Positions 1 through 8,803 of a DNA stretch of 64,000 nucleotides are shown here, piece by piece. The notes beneath the pieces were generated by a model. That model did not search any database. It worked only from the letters and a program-made list of their open reading frames with translations, and had not been told where the DNA came from. The position numbers were made by a program, and so were the translations under genes. Each line of letters opens with the position of its first letter. Within the stretch, counting starts at the first letter, position 1. The stretch is from Bdellovibrio sp. ArHS (GTDB taxonomy: Bacteria > Bdellovibrionota > Bdellovibrionia > Bdellovibrionales > Bdellovibrionaceae): assembly GCF_000786105.1 (NCBI RefSeq), contig NZ_JTEV01000021.1, positions 1-64,000 of the forward strand. Reading direction: 5' to 3'.

Positions 1-334
1 TGGCTTCCGCAGTCCGCGCGACCGAGGTTCGCCATTTTTGACGGAACAAGAAAAGGACCGCAGAGATCAGCGTTCCGGCGTGACCAATACCGATCCAGAA
101 TACGAACGTAACGATCATCGTACCCCAGAACACCGGGCTGTTAACACCCAGCAAACCGATACCGATACCGACAACGCTCGCCAAAATAGCGATGTAAAAT
201 AATAACAACGTCTTCGCGCCCAGGAACATTCCCACCCAACCTTTGGATGGGAATCTTTCCACCGGTGCACAGATGTCGTCTGTAACGTCTTTTAAAGTCT
301 TATTGCCAAGGACTAATGGGCTACGCTTCATCAT
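1..334 (-). CDS. actC: Alternative complex III subunit ActC, NrfD-like (partial, N-terminal part only)
   Basis: The reading frame begins at an ATG at 334 and runs off the left edge, so only about 111 residues are visible. The start overlaps the actB stop as ATGA, which indicates translational coupling. The N-terminus has an opening VLGNKTL-like stretch and then two hydrophobic segments, as expected for an NrfD/PsrC-type polytopic quinol-oxidising subunit. In alternative complex III, ActC is an integral membrane subunit that binds quinol and passes electrons to the iron-sulfur protein ActB. The call rests on the short sequence plus position directly after actA and actB; the rest of the gene is outside the window. 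Confidence 0.85.
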   Translation of the reverse strand, partial: MMKRSPLVLGNKTLKDVTDDICAPVERFPSKGWVGMFLGAKTLLLFYIAILASVVGIGIGLLGVNSPVFWGTMIVTFVFWIGIGHAGTLISAVLFLFRQKWRTSVARTAEA

Positions 335-3300
335 GAGTGCTCACCTTGTTTTGCAGTACCGTGACCATTGTGGCCACCAGTTGATTCTTTATCATTGTTG
401 CGGATCTTAGAAAGGTAGCGCACTGCTGGTGCCGCATGCCATTCTTCAAGAAGAGCGTAAGCACGTTCTTCTGATTTAAAGATCTTCGCCACTTGCGAAT
501 TCGGATCATTCAAATCACCGAACACAATACCACCAGCAGGACATGCCGTCTGGCAGGCTACTTTGACGTCGCCATCTTTCAACGAGCGTTTTTCATTACG
601 AGCCACGGTCTTGGCATCCTGGATTCTTTGCACGCAGAACGTACATTTTTCCATCACCCCGCGAGTACGCACACCCACTGAAGGATTCAAAGCCATGTGA
701 AGAGGCTTTTCAATCAACTTCGCGTAGTTGAACCAGTTGAAACGACGTACTTTGTAAGGACAGTTATTCGCGCAATAACGAGTTCCCACGCAACGGTTGT
801 AAACCATGTCATTGAGACCTTCATCAGAGTGAACAGTCGCAAGAACCGGACACACTGTTTCGCAAGGAGCGTTGTCACAGTGTTGGCACATAACTGGTTG
901 GAAAACCGCTTCTGCATCCGCAGGATTGCCCGTGTAATAACGGTCAATACGGATCCAGTGCATTTCACGACCTTCAAGAACGTACTTCTTACCTACAACC
1001 GGAATGTTATTTTCGGACTGACAAGCAATCACGCATGAAGAACAACCTGTGCAAGAGTGAAGATCTACAGCCATGCCCCATTTGTGACCGCTGTATTCGT
1101 GGCCAGACCAAATAGACCAAGTGTGATGTCTATGGACACCCGCCGATTTATCTTTGGCGTAGTCTTTCAAAGTCGCTTCCGCAACGATGTTACGACCTTC
1201 CATCGAGTGGTGACCTTGCGTACAAGCAAGTTCATATTTTTTATTCAATTTAGAGAAAGTCGCCGCTTGGCCCGCGAAGATCATTTGACCCGCTTTGGCC
1301 GTTGCTAACTCAAACGCATTTTTACCAATGCCGTTACCAACTTTACCCGCGCGCGTACGACCGAAACCAACCGCTACAGCCAGCACGTCATCGTGCAGAC
1401 CTGGCTGGATGTGAGCCGGAAGCTCCATTTTCTTTCCGCCTACGGTCAACTCAACAACAGAGCCTTCTTTCAACCCGTGCTTCTCTGCCGTCGCAAGAGA
1501 CACCATCACGTAGTTATCCCACACGATTTTAGTCACTGGATCAGGAAGCTCGTGCAACCAAGAAACGTTATTCAAGGAACCGTCACCCATGTGCGGTGTC
1601 GAGTAAAGAACAAGTTCATAGCCCGATTGTGCGTTAGCTGGTTTGATTGCAGCGAAGGCATCTGTTTTAAAGGAACGAGCTGAAGAGCTTGAATTCACCT
1701 GACCGGCATAACCCTTTTGCAGAGTTTCTTGCCAGAAGTCCTCGAAATCACCCTTGCCTACTTTAGGCATGATGTCTGATTTCCAGAAAACGCGAAGATA
1801 GTCGTAGAACGTCTCGTAATCACGCAGACGAGCCGGACCTTGATTTGCAATGTAAGCCCAGGTCATCAAAGACAACTGGAAGGAGCGCGTGTCGTACATA
1901 GGACGAATCGCTGGTTGACAGATCGAGTACACACCCGCTGTCAATTCCATGTCGCTCCACGACTCTAACGCGTGATTGTCTGGAGTGATGTAATCCGCAA
2001 AAACACCTGTTTCGTCGATACGGTCACCTGTGTAGATCACCATCTCAACTTTTTTCACCGCATCCGCAAAGCCCAATTCAGCAGGCAGTACGAAGCCAGG
2101 GTTCACACCGTGGATGATCAAAGTTTTAACTTTGCCATCTTTCATGTCTTTAACAAGCGCTGAAAGATCCGCGTAAGAACCTTTCAAGGCAGGATTTCCA
2201 CCTTTGGCTTCAACAGTTTTACCGTCGTTACCCAAGGCAGAGTTCAAAAGGTTCACCGCGATTTGAAGTTCGCGAGATTTTTCAGTCCAAGTTTGGATAC
2301 CACCGGCAACCACCAAAGACTGACCTTGGTTCGCCAAAAGATCCGCAGCCACTTTCGCGAACAACTCTGGGTCAATTCCCAGTTTTTTCGCAGTGTCTGC
2401 AAATGGTGCAAGAGCTGATTTTACAGACGCATTGCCTGCATATCCCGTCGCACCTTTCTTCACGATGATTTCATGAAGAAGACCCATCACAACATCTAGC
2501 TGCTGCGAAGGTTTGATTTTGAAGCGAATGTCCGCATTGGCACCCGTCAATGAGTAGTTGGAGTCAAAAGACACCATACGGCTCATGTTCTTGATATCTT
2601 TACGACCGTTAACAAATTGATTTGTAAAGGCTGTTGGCGAGATCCAAGTTCCTAAGAAGTCGGCATCCACAGACACAATCATTTTTGCTTTATCAAAACG
2701 GAAAGCGGGAACTACGTCGTCACCGTAAGAGGCTTTTTGACCTTCACGGACTTCTTCGTTTGAGAAAGCTTCCCACACTACATGATTTGCTTTAAAGCCT
2801 TGCGCAAAATCGCCGATCACCGCACGGGTCGCTGGAGACGCAATCGCACCGGTCAGAATTGTGACGCCGCCTTTTTGCAACTGTTCAACAACTTTTTTAT
2901 CCAACTCTTCCCATTTGACGTCGATCAACTGGCTGTTGGATTTCTTTTCATTGAAAAGATTGCGTTGAGGACCTTTCAGTCTTTCAGGATCATAAAGTTT
3001 CAACAACGCTGCTTGTGAGCGAATGTTCAAACCACTTTGACTAAAAGGATGGCCTTCGATAGGTTCGATTTTGATAGGACGGCCTTCACGAGTTTTAACC
3101 AAAACTCCCAAAGCATCGTTGCCATCAAAGTATGCAGACGAATAGTAGTTTGCGATTCCTAAAGTTACATCTTCAGGTTGTTTATTATAAGGAACGATTT
3201 TTTGCACAGGACGACGGATACAACCCGCCGAAGCCATCGCAATCGAAGCACCCATCAATTTCAGGAATTCACGGCGTGCCCATCCGTCCTCGCCATCACC

Positions 3301-3462
3301 TTCACGAAGAGGTGAAGACATAAACTCAGTTTCAGCAGCTTTATTGAACTCCGGATCATTGCTCCATTGTTCAAGGCTTTGCCAATACTTATTGTCGCGC
3401 TCGATCTTTGGACGAAGCGCTTTTTTCATTTCTAATTCATTATCATGATGCATTTCAGACAT
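331..3462 (-). CDS. actB: Alternative complex III iron-sulfur subunit ActB (molybdopterin-oxidoreductase fold fused to ferredoxin domain)
   Basis: This 1043-residue protein has the two-part ActB architecture. A twin-arginine signal (RREFLKLMG) sits near residues 63-71 after an extended N-terminus and ends in a cysteine near residue 81. A large molybdopterin-oxidoreductase-like domain follows, and a C-terminal ferredoxin domain lies at about residues 800-1010. Four cysteine clusters are visible there (CTGCSSC, CQHCDNAPC, CVGTRYC and CTFC with a later CQTAC). Known ActB proteins carry three [4Fe-4S] and one [3Fe-4S] centre and pass electrons from quinol to the haems of ActA. Export by Tat is inferred from the RR motif. 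The gene starts 16 bases after actA and its stop overlaps the actC start. Confidence 0.95.
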   Translation of the reverse strand: MSEMHHDNELEMKKALRPKIERDNKYWQSLEQWSNDPEFNKAAETEFMSSPLREGDGEDGWARREFLKLMGASIAMASAGCIRRPVQKIVPYNKQPEDVTLGIANYYSSAYFDGNDALGVLVKTREGRPIKIEPIEGHPFSQSGLNIRSQAALLKLYDPERLKGPQRNLFNEKKSNSQLIDVKWEELDKKVVEQLQKGGVTILTGAIASPATRAVIGDFAQGFKANHVVWEAFSNEEVREGQKASYGDDVVPAFRFDKAKMIVSVDADFLGTWISPTAFTNQFVNGRKDIKNMSRMVSFDSNYSLTGANADIRFKIKPSQQLDVVMGLLHEIIVKKGATGYAGNASVKSALAPFADTAKKLGIDPELFAKVAADLLANQGQSLVVAGGIQTWTEKSRELQIAVNLLNSALGNDGKTVEAKGGNPALKGSYADLSALVKDMKDGKVKTLIIHGVNPGFVLPAELGFADAVKKVEMVIYTGDRIDETGVFADYITPDNHALESWSDMELTAGVYSICQPAIRPMYDTRSFQLSLMTWAYIANQGPARLRDYETFYDYLRVFWKSDIMPKVGKGDFEDFWQETLQKGYAGQVNSSSSARSFKTDAFAAIKPANAQSGYELVLYSTPHMGDGSLNNVSWLHELPDPVTKIVWDNYVMVSLATAEKHGLKEGSVVELTVGGKKMELPAHIQPGLHDDVLAVAVGFGRTRAGKVGNGIGKNAFELATAKAGQMIFAGQAATFSKLNKKYELACTQGHHSMEGRNIVAEATLKDYAKDKSAGVHRHHTWSIWSGHEYSGHKWGMAVDLHSCTGCSSCVIACQSENNIPVVGKKYVLEGREMHWIRIDRYYTGNPADAEAVFQPVMCQHCDNAPCETVCPVLATVHSDEGLNDMVYNRCVGTRYCANNCPYKVRRFNWFNYAKLIEKPLHMALNPSVGVRTRGVMEKCTFCVQRIQDAKTVARNEKRSLKDGDVKVACQTACPAGGIVFGDLNDPNSQVAKIFKSEERAYALLEEWHAAPAVRYLSKIRNNDKESTGGHNGHGTAKQGEHS

Positions 3463-3478
3463 GGTACCTTCCGAAACC

Positions 3479-4003
3479 TTAGTAGTGACAAGTTGAACAG
3501 TTGAGTGGCGCTTTGTTTTCAGGCTGACGGTGGCAGTTCACACACCATCCCATTGAGAGGTCAGAGAACTGTTCGACCTTCGTCATTGTCTCGATAGGAC
3601 CATGACATGTCTGACAGTTAACACCTTTAGCAATGTGCGCATTGTGATTGAAGTGAACAAAATCAGGAAGCATGTGAACGCGAACCCATTCAATAGATCC
3701 ACCACTATCATAGACTTCACGCAATTTTTGAATGTTCGGCTTGTCGGTTCCGACTTGCAGATGGCAATTCATACAAGTTGAAAGAGCAGGAATGTTCGCA
3801 TGCTTTGTTCTTTCCACTTGGTTATGACAGTACTGACATTGAATTTTATGAGTTCCCACGTGCAGTGAGTGATCAAAAGGAATCGGCTGTTCAGGAGCGT
3901 ATCCTTTATTGTACCCAAACCCAGGTTGAAATTTACAACCCGTGAGAAGTGTTGAAACCATGAGCGCGCTTAACAACGCGACTATATTGAAACCTCGATG
4001 CAT
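3479..4003 (-). CDS. actA: Alternative complex III pentahaem cytochrome c subunit ActA (lipoprotein)
   Basis: I place the start at the ATG at 4003, because AAGGA at 4013-4009 lies 5 bases upstream and the protein then opens with a lipoprotein signal ending in LLTGC (Cys23). An in-frame upstream extension to 4096 has no Shine-Dalgarno. The 174-residue product carries five CxxCH haem-binding motifs near residues 56, 77, 130, 154 and 169. That is the expected number for ActA, which takes electrons from ActB and delivers them to cytochrome c or a terminal oxidase. The haems must be attached outside the cytoplasm, which fits the two cytochrome c maturation genes immediately upstream. Confidence 0.93.
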   Translation of the reverse strand: MHRGFNIVALLSALMVSTLLTGCKFQPGFGYNKGYAPEQPIPFDHSLHVGTHKIQCQYCHNQVERTKHANIPALSTCMNCHLQVGTDKPNIQKLREVYDSGGSIEWVRVHMLPDFVHFNHNAHIAKGVNCQTCHGPIETMTKVEQFSDLSMGWCVNCHRQPENKAPLNCSTCHY

Positions 4004-4108
4004 AATCATCCTTCGCTTCTTGTTGCCAAAGACAAACGAATGCTGTCCTAATTTTAGTTTGCTCTTATTTAATGGTGGAAAAGTCCAGTTGTCCATATTC
4101 TTTTTGCA

Positions 4109-4136
4109 AGCATATTGAAAAAGAGGGAGACTTCAA
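4109..4136 (-). promoter_or_regulatory. Possible sigma70-type promoter of actA
   Basis: On the minus strand TTGAAG (4136-4131) and TATGCT (4114-4109) are separated by 16 bases; each hexamer matches the consensus at four positions. It would give a leader of about 100 bases before the actA ATG at 4003. A perfect 12-base palindrome CCGAAGCTTCGG lies just upstream at 4171-4182, in the roughly 190-base gap between ccsA and actA. The promoter is a pattern match only; read-through from ccsA is equally possible. Confidence 0.35.
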
Positions 4137-4193
4137 AACTTTCCGCTCAATCCTTAAGCACCCGCCTTCACCGAAGCTTCGGCGGTCACCAAC

Positions 4194-5831
4194 TTAGTTT
4201 GTTGTTTGTGTTGTCTGTTTTCCTCGACGTACGATGCCTACATAGACGACGAGGAGTAAGTGTGCTGCCACGAACGCCGATACATATTCGACTCCGCCCG
4301 CACCAAAGCCGTAGGAATGAAGCCCTGCGCCAAGCACAAAGTTCACCCCATACCAAGCCATGATCACGAGAGAGAATGTAATTACACCCGTTGCCACCAT
4401 ACCAAAATTTTTAATGAAACCCGCATAGCGTGCGTGCAAGACCGCTAGATAGCCTAGCAAGGCGATCAACGCCCACGTCTCTTTAGGGTCCCAACCCCAA
4501 AAGCGCCCCCAAGAGTAGTCCGCCCAGATACCACCAAGAATAATCCCCGGCGCCAAGAACGCGACACCGATTTGCATCGAGCGATAGATTCCGGAAACAA
4601 CCGCACGGATTTCTTTATGGAATTTTTGTTCACCACGAAGGTAGTAAATCAGACCAATGTCCGCCAAACCGAACGCCAAGAAGAACGCCGCGTAACTGAT
4701 AGTGATAGTCATCACGTGAATCGTCAGCCAGTAATTGCTGCGCAGAACTGGTTCTAAGGGCTGAAGCGATGGATCAAGTACAGCCGGAGCGAAATCCGCG
4801 ATCACCAATCCAAAAGTCGCGACCAAAGTTCCCGCCATTAAAATCAAACGGAATTTGTAAATGATTTCTAGTACCGCGGCGAAGAGCACCGTCCCCCATG
4901 CAACCCAGATCACCGTTTCATACATATTGGTCACGGGCGCGCGATCCATAATAAACATCCGCACACCAAAACCATAGGTATTTAAAATGAAGCCCAGAGC
5001 AAGACACACCCACACGGCCTTCATCAGCGATTCTTTCTTCAACGTCCACACTAAAAGCAAAAGAAGGAACGCCAGGAAATAGAAAATATAAGCCCAACGG
5101 AAAGGATGGAAATCGTTGTAATGAACTTCCGCCTTTAACTTCGCCGCATGATCATACAAGGCTGGATTGTTGACCTTCGCCACCTCTTCAAAGGAAACCA
5201 CCTTGGCATCCAACTCTTTCGCCGTCGCCGAAGTATCCGCACCGGTCGCAACAGCTCCGATGTGAGTGACAAAGGCTTTCGTCAACTCCATGAACTTTTC
5301 CTGCGCCGGCCCCTCAAGGTCCGCCACCGCAACCCAAGCCGTGCCTTCTTTAGGCGGAGCGACCTTTAACATTCTTCCTGCGGCGATTTCCTGAAAAACA
5401 AAGTACTGGTTTTCCAAACGCTGCAAAGCCTGGAAGTAAGGATTCAGTTTTTCTTTGGTTTCACGCTTAGATTGCAACTCTTGACGAAGCAGATTGAAGC
5501 GATCGCCGGCAAAAAGCTCTTCACCGGAAAAATAGCGCTGATCTTTGGGCAGATTCATCGCGGATAAAACCTGATGATTGCGCACTTCAAAGATTTTCTT
5601 ATCATTCCAGGCTTGCGGCGAAAGCATCCAGGTCATGACGATTTCTGTGGCGTCGCGACCTTCATACTTGCTTTTGCCATAGACGATTTCCAACATTTCG
5701 CGGGAAAAACTGTCGTAGGGTTTGATACGTCCGCCGTCTTGGACCGGCAGATATTTCAATGCCTCGCCATCTTTAGCAAAGGCTCCGACACTCAATAAAA
5801 GAGATATCGCAAAAAGAAAAATCCTGTTCAT
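4194..5831 (-). CDS. ccsA: Cytochrome c biogenesis protein CcsA/ResC (system II haem handling)
   Basis: A 545-residue protein with a signal-like N-terminus, a periplasmic segment of about 200 residues and a C-terminal block of membrane helices. The tryptophan-rich haem-handling motif WGRFWGWDPKE is at residues 441-451 and defines the CcsA/CcmC family. With CcsB (ResB) it exports haem and attaches it to CxxCH apocytochromes. The start at 5831 overlaps the ccsB stop by four bases (ATGA). The long soluble N-terminal region before the first core helix is larger than in minimal CcsA proteins and resembles versions found with respiratory operons; its role is not clear from sequence. Confidence 0.92.
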   Translation of the reverse strand: MNRIFLFAISLLLSVGAFAKDGEALKYLPVQDGGRIKPYDSFSREMLEIVYGKSKYEGRDATEIVMTWMLSPQAWNDKKIFEVRNHQVLSAMNLPKDQRYFSGEELFAGDRFNLLRQELQSKRETKEKLNPYFQALQRLENQYFVFQEIAAGRMLKVAPPKEGTAWVAVADLEGPAQEKFMELTKAFVTHIGAVATGADTSATAKELDAKVVSFEEVAKVNNPALYDHAAKLKAEVHYNDFHPFRWAYIFYFLAFLLLLLVWTLKKESLMKAVWVCLALGFILNTYGFGVRMFIMDRAPVTNMYETVIWVAWGTVLFAAVLEIIYKFRLILMAGTLVATFGLVIADFAPAVLDPSLQPLEPVLRSNYWLTIHVMTITISYAAFFLAFGLADIGLIYYLRGEQKFHKEIRAVVSGIYRSMQIGVAFLAPGIILGGIWADYSWGRFWGWDPKETWALIALLGYLAVLHARYAGFIKNFGMVATGVITFSLVIMAWYGVNFVLGAGLHSYGFGAGGVEYVSAFVAAHLLLVVYVGIVRRGKQTTQTTN

Positions 5832-7294
5832 GTATTCTCCCCATCGTTTCTTTGGGATTTTCGCGCAATTTTAAAATCAAGATGCTTAAACCACATCAAT
5901 AAGATCGTCCCCAAGCTCAGCACCAACGAACCCAGATATTTCAAAAAACGGCCCGGATCGTGATTCACTGAAAATATGGAAGCGACAGGCTGTCCATTCT
6001 CTTCCTGAAAACTGGCCTGGTAAATTGTCAGCCCTTTGTATTTTAAGGGCTCATTCATGGAAATCACCTGTTCGCCCAAATCGGGAACTTCGACCAAACT
6101 TTCATAGGCCATGGCACGCATGGTGCCCTGGTAATGACTGACCTGGAACTTTTTCAGTTTCACGGGGAAACCAATGTCGATACGGCGATTTCCGTAAGTC
6201 AGAAGATACACCGAGTTCGTGGTGAAAAGCTTCACCATATCATTAAGAAGAACCCAGTTTTCCTTACCTTCAAAAAGGATCTTGATGGCTGCGGTCGTTA
6301 ATGGCGTTGGCCGTTCCAAGGTTTGGATCTCCCAATCCTCTTTAGCATTCGGAAGAAAGCGCAGCACGCGGAAAGAAAGTGCCATCTTAAATCCGGGATC
6401 GAAGACGTCCCCTTCTTTCACGAAGCCCTTTTTCAACGGTTTGTCCGAATCCTTTTGAAAAACCACATAACGAAGCCCCCCTTTTTCCGGGGTCAAATAG
6501 ATCTCGTTGGCGCCACGGGGTTTTTCCGGCGCAGGACCCAAATGAATTTGCGCAGGCCCGAAATTGTGAGTCGCCAAATTCCCAGGCTTACGTTGCACTA
6601 ACCATTCAATGACATTCACATTGGGATTCTGCAGTTGGAAGCGCAGACCGGCGCCACTTTTTCCTTCTTCCCCTACGAGAACCTTCTTTGAAGGAATGAC
6701 GTATTTTTTGTAATCGACAATGCGAATTTCACCCTCGTAGGCCGGAATAATATAAGGGTGTTTTTCTGAAGGCGGGTTCTTAAAGAAATCAACTTCCTGT
6801 TCCAGGGTTTTCGAATAGCGATCGCCGTCGAAAGAAGTATAGACGACAAGGTCCGTTTCCGACGTCTGCACAAGATTGTTAGACTCCCCGATTCCCACGC
6901 GCATCGAACCGTCGAGGCCGAACTCCATAGTCAAATAAGCCCCGGCCAAAAGAATGATGATCCCGATATGCGCAAGAACGAAAGCCGCATGCCTTTTTTT
7001 CCAGGGAAGACGATCGACCATCACCGCCAACAGATTGATCACCAACATCGCCATGATGGTGTACATAAACCAGGTGTCATAGACGAGCTTGCGCGCGGCC
7101 TGGGCGTCGTATTTTGCTTCAACGAAAGTCCCCACCGCCGTAATCACAGCGATGGACAAAATAATAAAAACAGCCAACTTCAACGAAGCCAGAGGTTTGT
7201 TGAGTTTTTTCAGGAAAGAAAGTCGAGACCAAGCCGCTTTATTCAAAGAGCAAATCCTTATTGAAAGCCAATAGTATTTCTGTACTGCTATCAA
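5828..7294 (-). CDS. ccsB: Cytochrome c biogenesis protein CcsB/ResB (system II)
   Basis: ResB-like protein: membrane helices near residues 40-60, 80-95 and 105-125, a long extracytoplasmic domain, the typical LKYKGLTIYQASF block and a final helix. It partners CcsA in haem delivery. The frame is open to 7294, but a better start is the TTG at 7246. That codon has a strong TAAGGA 8 bases upstream (7260-7255) and would give 472 residues beginning just before the first membrane helix region. The gene follows the formylglutamate amidohydrolase-like gene with a gap of about 46 bases and leads the act operon. Confidence 0.9.
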   Translation of the reverse strand: MIAVQKYYWLSIRICSLNKAAWSRLSFLKKLNKPLASLKLAVFIILSIAVITAVGTFVEAKYDAQAARKLVYDTWFMYTIMAMLVINLLAVMVDRLPWKKRHAAFVLAHIGIIILLAGAYLTMEFGLDGSMRVGIGESNNLVQTSETDLVVYTSFDGDRYSKTLEQEVDFFKNPPSEKHPYIIPAYEGEIRIVDYKKYVIPSKKVLVGEEGKSGAGLRFQLQNPNVNVIEWLVQRKPGNLATHNFGPAQIHLGPAPEKPRGANEIYLTPEKGGLRYVVFQKDSDKPLKKGFVKEGDVFDPGFKMALSFRVLRFLPNAKEDWEIQTLERPTPLTTAAIKILFEGKENWVLLNDMVKLFTTNSVYLLTYGNRRIDIGFPVKLKKFQVSHYQGTMRAMAYESLVEVPDLGEQVISMNEPLKYKGLTIYQASFQEENGQPVASIFSVNHDPGRFLKYLGSLVLSLGTILLMWFKHLDFKIARKSQRNDGENT

Positions 7295-7340
7295 TAATTT
7301 AAGACGGCGGTGGTGACTACGCCTTTTTCCATTCGACGCT

Positions 7341-8153
7341 CTACATTATGTGCAGCAGATTGTTGCGGATATAGCTCAAAGCGAAGAAAACTTTCTCTTG
7401 CACTTTCTTCGCCTCTTCCGGCTTCAGCTTCTTGGTTTTTTCATCCATATACAAAGAGCGGTTCATCTCCACCTGAAGGGTATGCTGATCACGGCGCGGG
7501 TCCCCATACTGCTCTGTGACACGTCCACCGAAATAAGGCCAGTTGTAACCAACTTTAAAGCCCGCTGTGGCATAAGCCGCAATAACCAAATCCTTAAAAC
7601 GCGGATCGCAGCTTTTTCCCTTACTATCACTGACCACAATGTCAGCGCGCAATTCACCCGGATCGCGGTGCTCACTGGTGCCGACGGATGGCATGCTGTG
7701 CGCATCGATATGAAACGTCTTTTTAAACCCTTTCGCATGCAGATCTTGGTAAAGCTGGCGCACTCCCGCATGGAAAGGCTCATAGATCAACTTCACAAGC
7801 TCATTGTGCGTGTCGACGGTCATAGGCGCTTGCATGAGGGGATGTTTGTACGTCGTAATAACCCAGTGAAAACCGCGATTGTGCATTCCCGCAGGATTTA
7901 CATGTCCCAGCACGGAAGACGCGTCGACATCTTCAGGAATACGATTAAGATCCGCGGCATACCGATGCCATTCTGTTTTTACCAAAGGAAGACGCAATTT
8001 ATGCAAAGCCGGCTCATAAAGGAAATCGACATAGCGATCGACGTCGCACATCAGAATTTCTTCCGGCAAAGAGTTCAACCACGGTGTTTGCGACGGAATT
8101 TTTTCTCCCGAATGGGGAATTGTCACAATCAAAGGAACTTCATTTTCTGCCAT
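7341..8153 (-). CDS. N-formylglutamate amidohydrolase family protein
   Basis: Starts at the ATG at 8153, six bases after a clear AAGGAG; the longer frame to 8201 lacks a ribosome site. The 270-residue protein shows family features: an early IPHSG, a CDVDR segment, HIDAHSMP in the middle and a late histidine-rich block QHTLQVEMNRSLY. The family hydrolyses N-formyl-L-glutamate in histidine degradation or related N-acyl amino acids. No other histidine-utilisation gene is nearby, so the substrate is not fixed. It is divergent from the cobalamin adenosyltransferase gene, with 74 bases between them that may hold both promoters. Confidence 0.88.
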   Translation of the reverse strand: MAENEVPLIVTIPHSGEKIPSQTPWLNSLPEEILMCDVDRYVDFLYEPALHKLRLPLVKTEWHRYAADLNRIPEDVDASSVLGHVNPAGMHNRGFHWVITTYKHPLMQAPMTVDTHNELVKLIYEPFHAGVRQLYQDLHAKGFKKTFHIDAHSMPSVGTSEHRDPGELRADIVVSDSKGKSCDPRFKDLVIAAYATAGFKVGYNWPYFGGRVTEQYGDPRRDQHTLQVEMNRSLYMDEKTKKLKPEEAKKVQEKVFFALSYIRNNLLHIM

Positions 8154-8227
8154 GGTGGTCTCCTTGTGCTTCCATCTTGACCTCTTGCGGGGAAAAGGCA
8201 AAACTTTTAACTCTAGAGGACTTTATT

Positions 8228-8803
8228 ATGACGGACGCTCCGAAAGCAAAGATTTATACACGGACAGGTGACAAAGGAACGACAAGGCTGGTCGACGGCT
8301 CTTGCGTTGAAAAATTCAACCCGCGTGTCGAAGCTTATGGAACTGTGGATGAACTCAACAGCGTCCTTGGCGTGGTGCGCTCCTCCCTTGCTGCGGTGAC
8401 CGAGATCAAAGCTTTGGATGCCATTCTGGAAAAAGTCCAAAATGAGCTTTTCAATATAGGCAGTCTTTTGGCGACCGAAAAAGATGAAGTTTTTAAACTT
8501 CTTCCCGCGATCACTGACGAACAGATTCATTTTCTGGAAAAACAGATTGATCTGCTCACGGTCGAACTTCCAGAACTGCGCAACTTCATTCTGCCGGCAG
8601 GTCACCTGGTCGCCGCTCATTTGCATGTCGCCAGAACGAGCTGTCGTCGTGCGGAAAGGCGCTCCGCCGAAATCGCGGTGAAGGACGAACGTTACGCTCA
8701 AACACTGCAATATTTAAATCGCCTGAGCGACTATCTTTTCGTCGCGGCTCGCTGGGTAAATCTAAAAACCGGTCACCATGATGTGCTTTGGAAGAAGACT
8801 TAA
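8228..8803 (+). CDS. pduO: PduO-type ATP:cob(I)alamin adenosyltransferase
   Basis: A 191-residue protein starting at the ATG at 8228 with AGAGGA 7 bases upstream. It carries the PduO/MMAB signatures: TRTGDKGTTRL near the N-terminus (ATP binding), a central NFILPAG, RTSCRRAERR, and a C-terminal LNRLSDYLFVAARW. The enzyme transfers the adenosyl group of ATP to cob(I)alamin to make coenzyme B12. Its presence implies an adenosylcobalamin-dependent enzyme in the cell; none is encoded in this window. The stop overlaps the start of the next gene (TAATG), so the two are coupled. Confidence 0.94.
   Translation: MTDAPKAKIYTRTGDKGTTRLVDGSCVEKFNPRVEAYGTVDELNSVLGVVRSSLAAVTEIKALDAILEKVQNELFNIGSLLATEKDEVFKLLPAITDEQIHFLEKQIDLLTVELPELRNFILPAGHLVAAHLHVARTSCRRAERRSAEIAVKDERYAQTLQYLNRLSDYLFVAARWVNLKTGHHDVLWKKT

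Noticed and set aside
7350-8180. A 276-codon plus-strand frame opposite the formylglutamate amidohydrolase gene
   Set aside because: The minus-strand frame has clear family motifs and a ribosome site; the plus frame is rich in His, Arg and Phe without any motif.
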